The notes under the pieces were generated by a model, which saw only the letters and a program-made list of their open reading frames with translations, ran no database searches and was not told the DNA's origin. This document shows positions 24,478 to 30,030 of a stretch of 31,784 bases of DNA, piece after piece. The DNA is taken from NCBI GenBank assembly GCA_937898715.1, contig CALEKA010000079.1, positions 1 to 31,784 of the forward strand. Reading direction: 5' to 3'. The position numbers and the translations under genes are program-made. The first letter of the stretch is position 1. The number at the start of each line of letters is the position of its first letter. The DNA is from an uncultured Prevotella sp. Lineage in GTDB: Bacteria; Bacteroidota; Bacteroidia; Bacteroidales; Bacteroidaceae.

Positions 24478-24941
24478 TAAACGAATCTAAAAAGTTAAGA
24501 GAGAAGACTCAGCAAGAGATTGAGAAGCAGAAACTCTTGTTTAATGCTGATAGGTCTAAAACGGAAGGCATTATATTCGATGAACAAGAGGAGAATATTC
24601 AAGTAAAAGACGAAATCAAGGATTTGCTTGATTCGCAGATTGATGACCCATCTGTGAAGTATGACTTATACTATAAATGCGTTGAGTCAATCTTTCGTGA
24701 TTATCTACCGAAGGGAGAAAGTAGTGCTCTTATACGCGAGGAGAAATGTACATTCCTTACTGGTCATCGTCTTGGTAACAATGGCATTCGTGGTGCTGAT
24801 AGTCGTCAAGATACCATTGCTGACATGAGAGAGCTGCTTACGCTCCTACATGATTGGCTTGGAAGAGGAGCTAATCCTTTTGACCTTTACACCACTCTCG
24901 TAGAGGAGAATGAGAGAAGAGGGTATGGTAAGCCAGAATGA
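24474..24941 (+). CDS. Unknown partner of the XRE/ImmA protein
   Basis: A protein of 155 residues with a basic N-terminal helix (NESKKLREKTQQEIEKQKLL), an acidic middle and a C-terminal part with GHRLGNNGIRGADSRQDT and LLTLLHDWLGRGANPFDLY. No family is recognised. The 4-bp overlap (ATGA) with the XRE/ImmA gene and the terminator right after it make a two-gene operon with its own promoter. It could be a toxin, a peptidase target or an accessory regulator; the sequence does not decide. Confidence 0.6.
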   Translation: MINESKKLREKTQQEIEKQKLLFNADRSKTEGIIFDEQEENIQVKDEIKDLLDSQIDDPSVKYDLYYKCVESIFRDYLPKGESSALIREEKCTFLTGHRLGNNGIRGADSRQDTIADMRELLTLLHDWLGRGANPFDLYTTLVEENERRGYGKPE

Positions 24942-24947
24942 TGAAAG

Positions 24948-24972
24948 GCAGCCTCGCGAGGGCTGCTTTTTT
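24948..24972 (+). terminator. Terminator of the XRE/ImmA operon
   Basis: GCAGCC ... GGCTGC with a TCGCGAG loop followed by TTTTTT. It ends the plus-strand operon and faces the minus-strand Abi operon. Confidence 0.8.
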
Positions 24973-24975
24973 ATT

Positions 24976-25015
24976 GCAAAGGAAAAGCGAGGGCGGTGAC
25001 CCTCGCTATGCGTGT
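24976..25015. repeat. Palindromic repeat, first copy, at the end of the Abi operon
   Basis: GCAAAG-x-AAAA-x-CGAGGG followed by GTGACCCTCGCTAT is shared, with a few differences, with 26424-26462. The core GCGAGGG ... CCCTCGC is a hairpin that on the minus strand ends in TTTTCC and serves as terminator for the gene at 25017. The two copies bracket the Abi/STAS module. Confidence 0.6.
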
Positions 25016-25016
25016 G

Positions 25017-25313
25017 CTACATTACGCTTAATGGTTTGTAGTGTTGTATGTAGTCCTTAAACCTTAATGCTTGGCTCTTCAGAATATTGGCGAATGAGAG
25101 ATTCCTTCTAAGTTCGTCTAATCCATATTCGTCAATATATCTACCAACGCAAGGATTGAGCATAAGAGACGGAATAGCTTCTACACCACTCATGTCTAAT
25201 TTTACGCTTTCTCCATCTTTTCTTTTCTCAATCATGATACAATATAACTCCTCCCCAGCCTTGCGGTAATCCCTTGTTCGAGACATAATGTCGGATACTT
25301 TAATTGTTGTCAT
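25017..25313 (-). CDS. STAS-like (DUF4325-type) protein coupled to the Abi gene
   Basis: A protein of 98 residues. The central VKLDMSGVEAIPSLMLNPCV followed by YIDEYGLDELRRNLSFANIL matches the STAS-like DUF4325 pattern: a beta-strand with LDMSGV, a serine-containing turn and a helix. STAS domains are small protein-interaction modules related to anti-anti-sigma factors. Its start overlaps the stop of the Abi_2 gene by 4 bp, so the two products are made together. It may be the partner, antitoxin or sensor of the Abi protein. The family call is from memory. Confidence 0.6.
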   Translation of the reverse strand: MTTIKVSDIMSRTRDYRKAGEELYCIMIEKRKDGESVKLDMSGVEAIPSLMLNPCVGRYIDEYGLDELRRNLSFANILKSQALRFKDYIQHYKPLSVM

Positions 25314-26230
25314 ATCTTATCATCTAACCAAGGGGTCTCTTCGAAATACCCTACGAATGGGCGAATATCATCTTTGATATTATTAGCAAAGAATTCCATC
25401 ATTACTTCTCTAAACTCATTCCCTCTATTATTAGGCAGATAGTACAATAAATATTGAATAACCAATAGGCTTCCTTGCATATTATTGTAAAACGAATCAG
25501 AGAGTATTTTCCCTCTTAATACTTTCTTTAATTTACCAGCACGTAAAGATTTTGGCAAAGTAAAATCAAATATAGGATGTCCATGAGCGCAATTGTTTCT
25601 TAAATTCCTTACTAACTCTATATAGTTTGGGAAGGTTTTATCTTCGTTAAACCCATAGCACTCATATATCATCATTTTAGCTTCTGGCTTCTTTAAGTTT
25701 GCGATAAGTCTTATAAGGTCGCCAAAAGAAAGATATTCGAGTGTCTTCCATGCTGGTGCATACTTATCGTTTATATGTTTAGACGCATGGTGCTTAATAA
25801 CATCATTTTTAGATACTTCGTTCTTGTATTTCTTGTCCAATTGACTAATGAATGTAGACATAACGATTCTATTGTCTGCGAACCATGTAGGTGTGTCTTT
25901 ATATAGATTGGAAATATAGTAAATAACCTTTGTTCTAACATTTACTTCTATATCAGATAAATAAGAGGATAAAATAGTTCTTAGCTTTTTATCAAAGATA
26001 TATAGATTGTAACTTGTAAGAAACTTTGCACCATCTTTAAAGTGATGGTCTCTGTTGTCTCTATTAGGATACTTTTCCTCAAGAGGAAACCAATAGAAAC
26101 CGAGTCTATAATAACCAATATCAAGCAAAATATCTTTGGCAAAATTTTCATCTGATATTTCCATACCTCGTTCTTTCAATCTATCTATTTGCTCTTCAAT
26201 TGTTGTGGCTAATTTTATCTGTAATGGCAT
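25310..26230 (-). CDS. Abi_2 (AbiD/AbiF-type) abortive infection protein with HEPN motif
   Basis: A protein of 306 residues. The N-terminal pattern ILLDIGYYRLGFYWFPLEE (about 34-52) is characteristic of the Abi_2 family, and residues 211-216 (RNNCAH) form the HEPN RxxxxH motif of metal-independent RNases. By family knowledge the protein is a growth-arresting RNase that acts when phage infection is sensed. It is transcribed on the minus strand from its own promoter at 26340-26371, after a ~95-nt structured leader or RNA that ends in a terminator hairpin 20 bp before the ATG, and is coupled to the STAS-like gene by a 4-bp overlap. It is more A+T-rich than the late genes, which marks it as acquired cargo. 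Confidence 0.85.
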   Translation of the reverse strand: MPLQIKLATTIEEQIDRLKERGMEISDENFAKDILLDIGYYRLGFYWFPLEEKYPNRDNRDHHFKDGAKFLTSYNLYIFDKKLRTILSSYLSDIEVNVRTKVIYYISNLYKDTPTWFADNRIVMSTFISQLDKKYKNEVSKNDVIKHHASKHINDKYAPAWKTLEYLSFGDLIRLIANLKKPEAKMMIYECYGFNEDKTFPNYIELVRNLRNNCAHGHPIFDFTLPKSLRAGKLKKVLRGKILSDSFYNNMQGSLLVIQYLLYYLPNNRGNEFREVMMEFFANNIKDDIRPFVGYFEETPWLDDKI

Positions 26231-26239
26231 AGTTTTTAT

Positions 26240-26333
26240 ATATAAAAGCGGGAGAACTTCACGTGAAAGTCCTCCCTATTTTCTTTTTTAAGTGCCCATA
26301 TACCTTGGCTATGTATACATGCACTAACTTTCG
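26240..26333 (-). ncRNA. Structured RNA upstream of the Abi_2 gene, candidate RNA antitoxin or attenuator
   Basis: Reading the minus strand from the predicted start near 26333: a 5' GAAAGTT (26332-26326), a stem AGTGC/GCACT (26325-26321 with 26295-26291) with inner TATAC/GTATA pairing, an A-rich linker, then an 11-bp stem GGGAGGACTTT/GAAGTTCTCCC (26276-26250) with loop CACGT, followed by GCTTTT. The last part is a terminator. The 5' GAAAGTT can also pair with GACTTTC (26271-26265) in the left arm of that terminator, so terminated and read-through forms are possible. AbiF-type genes are known to be accompanied by a conserved upstream RNA, reported as an antitoxin. That this RNA belongs to that class is inference. 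Confidence 0.6.
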
Positions 26334-26339
26334 TCGGTG

Positions 26340-26371
26340 CAAATATACGAACAAAAATCAATACAAGTCAA
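26340..26371 (-). promoter_or_regulatory. Promoter of the Abi RNA/Abi_2/STAS operon
   Basis: TATATTTG on the minus strand at 26340-26347 with a TTG element at 26369-26371, spacer 21 bp. Predicted transcription starts near 26333, about 100 nt before the Abi ATG. Confidence 0.65.
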
Positions 26372-26394
26372 CAATCCACCGATTTTTAACAAAA

Positions 26395-26422
26395 AAAGGC
26401 GAGCATTGAAACTGATGCTCGC
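26395..26422. repeat. 28-bp palindromic direct repeat, copy 1 (left of the HigBA module)
   Basis: The 28 bp from AAAGG to GCTCGC are identical to 27947-27974. Inside, GCGAGCAT pairs with ATGCTCGC around TGAAACTG. On the minus strand this copy is followed by TTTTTTT, so it also serves as a second terminator after the antitoxin gene. Confidence 0.75.
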
Positions 26423-26423
26423 A

Positions 26424-26462
26424 GCAAAGAAAAAACGAGGGTGTGACCCTCGCTATATATGT
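26424..26462. repeat. Palindromic repeat, second copy, at the end of the antitoxin gene
   Basis: Homologous to 24976-25015. The hairpin CGAGGG ... CCCTCG is followed on the minus strand by TTTTTT and terminates the HigBA transcript. With the copy at 24976 it brackets the Abi module. Confidence 0.6.
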
Positions 26463-27562
26463 TATCTTATCGGTGACGCTTTTGCTCCTTTAAGATTGTA
26501 ACATCCAGTATCATGTTTGTACCTCCATATTACTACATCTTCAGACAATGACTTCTCTTTTGCCATCTTCCGTAAATGTGGAACTATTGATGCGAATCCT
26601 TGCGGCATTGCGCTTCTACTTATATCCTTCCAAACGGATGGTGGTATTAACGCATTCGCAGCAAATTTGTTCGCTTCATTTTCTAATTCCATATTCTGTT
26701 CATGGTTATTATCTGAAGTGAGAAACCCTATGTATTTACCTTTCCTTAAATGCATTGATATATGTCCGAGTTCATGCAATACATTGAATACAAGTCGGCT
26801 CATATCATTATATCTATTGGTCGTTACAATTGATGGATATTCATTTCTCCAAAATGAGAAAGCATCAACTGGTACTCGTTCTATCTTCTTAACAACGGAA
26901 TACGATATCCCTAAGTCACTTAAGATAGTCTTTATCTTTGACTGAGTCAATGTTCCGTTGTTCATTTCAGATGAGATACGGCTTGCTGCCTTCTCTGCAT
27001 TTCCTTCTTCATAAGAAATATTGGGAGCATTATCGTCTGCTGATACATATGCAAGCAATAACCATGTGTTCAGATTTTTCTCGTCTGTTGTGAGTTTTTC
27101 GCTCTTCTTGAATGCGCCATTAGGTATAAGAGTTGGAATCTGAATCGGTTCAACACGAAAGATGCTCTTCAGAATATCCAATTTATTCTGCACAAAAAGC
27201 GATGAGCGTATGCTAAGTTTGCCATAGAGGTCGGATAAATTGAATATATTACGAAGTGTGGATTCTATCGTTATAGCTTCTCTTTCCGACTCCTCTCTTT
27301 GCATAATTGCATCGCAATCTTTGTCATATTGCAATTGCAAACTCATCCAATAATCTGCGGGAATGTCAAGAGCTTGTTCTAACTTTCTTGCAACATCTAA
27401 AGATATTGGCATATTGCCTTTCAGCAATCTACTTAAATTTGACTGCTGAATGTCCATGCGCGCGGCGAGTTCTTTTTTACTCATTCCGCGTGCATTAAGC
27501 TCATCCTTAATCAATTCAACTGGATGAGTAGCTTCTAACGGAGTAATGTTATTTGTCGCCAT
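26462..27562 (-). CDS. higA: HigA-type antitoxin fused to an ImmA/IrrE domain
   Basis: A protein of 366 residues. Residues 14-75 are an XRE helix-turn-helix of the HigA/VapI type (LIKDELNARGMSKKELAARM, then QQSNLSRLLKGN, then a YWMSLQ end). The C-terminal half is an ImmA/IrrE peptidase-like domain with HELGH at 263-267 and E295 in ELENEANKFA. It should neutralise the HigB toxin encoded upstream and repress the operon. The start overlaps the toxin gene by 14 bp. HigA proteins are usually about 100 residues, so the metalloprotease extension is the notable part; this fused form is known in Bacteroidota. Confidence 0.85.
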   Translation of the reverse strand: MATNNITPLEATHPVELIKDELNARGMSKKELAARMDIQQSNLSRLLKGNMPISLDVARKLEQALDIPADYWMSLQLQYDKDCDAIMQREESEREAITIESTLRNIFNLSDLYGKLSIRSSLFVQNKLDILKSIFRVEPIQIPTLIPNGAFKKSEKLTTDEKNLNTWLLLAYVSADDNAPNISYEEGNAEKAASRISSEMNNGTLTQSKIKTILSDLGISYSVVKKIERVPVDAFSFWRNEYPSIVTTNRYNDMSRLVFNVLHELGHISMHLRKGKYIGFLTSDNNHEQNMELENEANKFAANALIPPSVWKDISRSAMPQGFASIVPHLRKMAKEKSLSEDVVIWRYKHDTGCYNLKGAKASPIR

Positions 27563-27878
27563 AATGTTCGCTTATTTCTATCAATTCGATTGTTATACCT
27601 AATTCGTTCTCTGTAAATATTAATCTGTATTTGCTTTTGTATCCTATTCTTACACTGCTTAAGCCAGATTTATCATGTTTCAATTTCTCATAATGTAAGG
27701 AGGTTATCTTTTCGAGATACTTTGTATTATTTGCGGCTCTTAGCATATTGAATGTTTTAGCTAAGTCTTTCTTTAATTTTCCAGCGCTCTTGAATTTCTT
27801 GTATTTACCATGAAAGTTGGAATATAGAACTGCATCTTCTATTTCCTCATCTATGAATAATATCTCCATGTGGTTCAT
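27549..27878 (-). CDS. higB: HigB-type toxin (RelE/ParE superfamily)
   Basis: A protein of 109 residues, or 106 if translation starts at the second ATG (27869). The string LHYEKLKHDKSGLSSVRIGY followed by YRLIFTE and ELIEISEHYGDK is the signature of HigB-like ribosome-dependent mRNA interferases. It is the first gene of the minus-strand operon, and the antitoxin starts inside its 3' end, which is the order usual for higBA. Expression is driven by the TATCTTTG box at 27892 and is probably controlled by the 20-bp dyad at 27906. Confidence 0.85.
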   Translation of the reverse strand: MNHMEILFIDEEIEDAVLYSNFHGKYKKFKSAGKLKKDLAKTFNMLRAANNTKYLEKITSLHYEKLKHDKSGLSSVRIGYKSKYRLIFTENELGITIELIEISEHYGDK

Positions 27879-27891
27879 GCTTTATGTGGTG

Positions 27892-27925
27892 CAAAGATAC
27901 AAAACAATTATCATAAATGATAATT
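27892..27925 (-). promoter_or_regulatory. HigBA promoter and operator
   Basis: TATCTTTG on the minus strand (27892-27899) lies about 14 bp before the toxin ATG. Just upstream, 27906-27925 is a perfect dyad (AATTATCAT, AA, ATGATAATT) covering the spacer and -33 area. It is the expected kind of binding site for the HigA helix-turn-helix. Confidence 0.75.
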
Positions 27926-27946
27926 TTAGGGAGAGTTTAACACAAC

Positions 27947-27974
27947 AAAGGCGAGCATTGAAACTGATGCTCGC
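27947..27974. repeat. 28-bp palindromic direct repeat, copy 2 (right of the HigBA module)
   Basis: Identical to 26395-26422 over 28 bp. Here no T-run follows on the minus strand and no gene end is near, so it does not work as a terminator in this place and looks like a cassette boundary scar. Confidence 0.75.
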
Positions 27975-28002
27975 CATGCGTCCAATGGTTCGATTAACTT
28001 CA

Positions 28003-28027
28003 TCTACTATAGTAGAAATTATATTTG
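28003..28027 (+). promoter_or_regulatory. Promoter with dyad operator before the right-hand structural genes
   Basis: TATATTTG at 28020-28027 is a plus-strand -7 box. A perfect 14-bp palindrome, TCTACTATAGTAGA (28003-28016), fills the spacer. A repressor bound here would block transcription of the gene at 28197. The leader would be about 165 nt long. Confidence 0.5.
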
Positions 28028-28088
28028 TTTCAATTCCAGCTTGGACGAGGCAAAGGTAGGCATTGCATTCCATATGAACAAACTTTTC

Positions 28089-28141
28089 ACAAGCAAAAAA
28101 CAAGCAACTTACAAAACTCACAAATGGTTTACAAGCAACTT
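28089..28141 (+). repeat. ACAAGCAACTT direct repeats in the leader
   Basis: Two perfect copies of ACAAGCAACTT (28100-28110 and 28131-28141, start-to-start 31 bp) and a partial ACAAGCAA (28089-28096) lie upstream of the gene at 28197. They may be binding sites for a regulator; nothing more can be said. Confidence 0.45.
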
Positions 28142-28196
28142 CTTCCCACCTTTGCGCTATCGGGAGATAGTTCCCGACCGACTAAAAAACACTATT

Positions 28197-28925
28197 ATGG
28201 AAACAGAAATGAAAGAAGTCATCAAGGAAAAAGTCTACGAGGATGGCAAGAAGCGTTACGCTTCGGAAGGTAAAGGTAATGCTGGTCTAAGCCTGGGCAT
28301 TATCGGAACGGCACTTGGTGCAGCTGCCCTTTGGGGTAGAGGAAATGGTCTTGGCGGGATCCTCGGCGGAGGTAGTATGCCTGAAAACGTAAACATTAAC
28401 ACGACCGCAGCTGGTACAGGTAGCAATACAGCTCCTACGGCATTCCAGGCGTGGGAGAAGGAATGTGACGATGCGATGGCGTTGACCAACACGATTTGGG
28501 GTCTCAAGGTTAACAGTATGGAACAAGCTCGTGCTGCACGAGAATTGGATGTGGCAGAGAAGTTTTCAATGTACAAAGGTTACACGGAGGGTATCTTTGG
28601 ACTTTACAAGAAGCAGAACGACGATGCCTTTGGTTTGTACAAGGCTGGCAGAGATCAGTTCGACGTGACGAATGCTCGTATATCTGAGTTGTCTCAGAAG
28701 GTTGCTGTCATGGAAGCTGTTCGCCCATACCAAGATAAACTGCTTCAGTGTGAGATAGGTAGTGCTTATAACGCTGCTGTTAACTACACAGACAAGAAGA
28801 CTTGTCGTTGTATCTATGGCGAAGTAGTACTTCCGAGCACACCTACCATAACAGGCTTCGAGGGCGCAAGCCCTTTCGGATGCAACTGCAACCGCACAGT
28901 AACGACGTCAACAACGACAGCGTAA
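28197..28925 (+). CDS. Phage virion-type protein with glycine-rich segment and Cys cluster
   Basis: A protein of 242 residues starting METEMKEVIKEK. The longer in-frame ORF from 28041 is rejected because it would run through the leader repeats and the N-terminal family-like string begins at 28197. A hydrophobic Gly/Ala-rich segment (LSLGIIGTALGAAALWG, then GLGGILGGG) is followed by a long helical part (FQAWEKECDDAMALTNTIWG, then repeated LYK motifs) and a C-terminal region with C-x-C pairs (CRCIYGEVVLPSTPT, CNCN). It resembles a recurrent structural protein of Bacteroidales phages whose role is unknown. The membrane-like segment could act during DNA entry. Confidence 0.6.
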   Translation: METEMKEVIKEKVYEDGKKRYASEGKGNAGLSLGIIGTALGAAALWGRGNGLGGILGGGSMPENVNINTTAAGTGSNTAPTAFQAWEKECDDAMALTNTIWGLKVNSMEQARAARELDVAEKFSMYKGYTEGIFGLYKKQNDDAFGLYKAGRDQFDVTNARISELSQKVAVMEAVRPYQDKLLQCEIGSAYNAAVNYTDKKTCRCIYGEVVLPSTPTITGFEGASPFGCNCNRTVTTSTTTA

Positions 28926-28963
28926 AAGCTGTGAAGCGGAAGAGAATCGGTAAGAAAAAGTAG
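28880..28963 (+). CDS. Possible 27-residue basic peptide, overlapping reading frame
   Basis: An ATG at 28880, in another frame within the 3' end of the preceding gene, opens MQLQPHSNDVNNDSVKAV followed by KRKRIGKKK and a stop at 28963. The very basic end resembles nucleic-acid-binding tails. It could be a short coupled gene or the C-terminal tail of the preceding protein reached by frameshift. Support is only composition and position. Confidence 0.25.
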   Translation: MQLQPHSNDVNNDSVKAVKRKRIGKKK

Positions 28964-29029
28964 TTGGTGAGGGAGTTACCGAAAGGTGCTCCACTCACCA
29001 ATTTAAAATCATCACCAACTAATAGAGAT

Positions 29030-29518
29030 ATGGATATGTTCGGAGACCCAGTATTACAAACGAATCCTTATGGGGCTAATATTCAGGACTTAGAAAAGGA
29101 ACAAGCAATGTTGCAACAGAAGTTACTGCAACTTAAGCAAGGGAACCAGCAACCGTCACAACAATCACAGCAAGCACCTGTATGGGATGAGATAGATAGG
29201 CTTACGTTAAGTCTGAGTGATAAAGAATATGCAGCACTTGCTGCGAATAAGGAGTTCCAAGCAAGTAATTCGAATGTGATGACTCTGCTACAACGTGAGT
29301 ATATGAGGATCATGCGTCCAATCGTTGAGGCTACAAAGGATGGAAAGGAAGCGCTTGAGAAGCATCTTTCTCTTCTGAAGAGTCTTGTAAAGGGAGCAAA
29401 GGAGGAAAGTGCTCAGCGAGAAGCAATGCTTACTGAGTACATGACGCAATATAGTCACCTGACATGGAAGCAATATGTAGAACTTAAGAAGAAAGAAAAT
29501 GAACGTAATGAGCATTAA
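29030..29518 (+). CDS. Phage structural-type coiled-coil protein
   Basis: A protein of 162 residues starting MDMFGDPVLQTNPYG. The upstream TTG and GTG at 28964 and 28967 are rejected in favour of the first ATG. Residues about 20-50 form a Gln-rich coiled coil (EKEQAMLQQKLLQLKQGNQQ), then PVWDEIDRLTLSLSDKEYAA and a long charged helix to the end. It lies in one operon with the genes at 28197 and 29508 and is of the kind found among virion genes in Bacteroidales phages. The function is unknown. Confidence 0.55.
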   Translation: MDMFGDPVLQTNPYGANIQDLEKEQAMLQQKLLQLKQGNQQPSQQSQQAPVWDEIDRLTLSLSDKEYAALAANKEFQASNSNVMTLLQREYMRIMRPIVEATKDGKEALEKHLSLLKSLVKGAKEESAQREAMLTEYMTQYSHLTWKQYVELKKKENERNEH

Positions 29519-29939
29519 GGATTTTAAGGAGCGAATGCACGGAGCTCTTGAAGAGTGGGGAGTAGGTATGATTAATTCATTCGTGCAACAGCATCCGTCA
29601 GCAAGCGTTGCGGCTGTGTACGCTAAGCGTGGACTACATAATTATATGTGTATTGAAGATGATAGGCTAAGTAAGATGATTGATAGTGCATCGATCTTCA
29701 TAGCTAATGAGCACAGAGAAGTTAATGTGAGCACTCTCTATGATGATCTAATGTCATTGCTATGCACGATGAATGAAATGCCTTTTGATCTTGGCTTATG
29801 CAGTGGATGTATTGGCCAGGGTCAGATAAAGATAAATCTTCCTGATAATTTTATCTGCAGCATGCTGTTTGGTAATGCTGGTACCATTAAAATTACCAAG
29901 GAAGATTTTCTCGATCTTAAGAACTTGATTTTAAAATAA
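29508..29939 (+). CDS. Conserved Bacteroidales phage protein, unknown function
   Basis: A protein of 143 residues starting MSIKDFKERMHGALEEWG. The in-frame ATG at 29499 would add three residues; MSIK matches the start I associate with this family. Strings YAKRGLHNYMCIEDDRLSKM, EMPFDLGLCSGCIGQGQIKI and LPDNFICSMLFGNAGTIKI are recognisable from similar phages, where the gene sits beside virion genes. The start overlaps the previous gene by 11 bp, so translation is coupled. No enzymatic motif is seen. Confidence 0.6.
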   Translation: MSIKDFKERMHGALEEWGVGMINSFVQQHPSASVAAVYAKRGLHNYMCIEDDRLSKMIDSASIFIANEHREVNVSTLYDDLMSLLCTMNEMPFDLGLCSGCIGQGQIKINLPDNFICSMLFGNAGTIKITKEDFLDLKNLILK

Positions 29940-29957
29940 GTTGCTATCTTTGCAGTG

Positions 29958-30030
29958 CTCGTTAGGATAGCATGGGTAAAACCATACTATTCTCCATTGT
30001 CTTTAGCTACCTCATTTGGGGTAGCTTTTT
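29958..30030 (+). ncRNA. Candidate small RNA antisense to the integrase 3' end
   Basis: A -7 box TATCTTTG (29945-29952) with a TTG at 29925-29927 (17-bp spacer, slightly short) predicts a transcript starting near 29958. A hairpin at 30005-30026 (AGCTACCTC/GGGGTAGCT, loop ATTT) followed by TTTT would end it after about 70 nt. No ORF of note is inside. The RNA would be complementary to the last ~40 bases of the restored integrase frame and its 3' end. The hairpin may instead simply terminate the plus-strand operon ending at 29939. Confidence 0.45.

Noticed and set aside
24976..27974. Repeated palindromes as a CRISPR array
   Set aside because: Only two copies of each repeat, separated by kilobase-size gene modules; no spacers and no cas genes.
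28041..28196. N-terminal extension of the gene at 28197
   Set aside because: It runs through leader repeats and a promoter-proximal region and shows no family-like sequence; the METEMKEVIKEK start is preferred.
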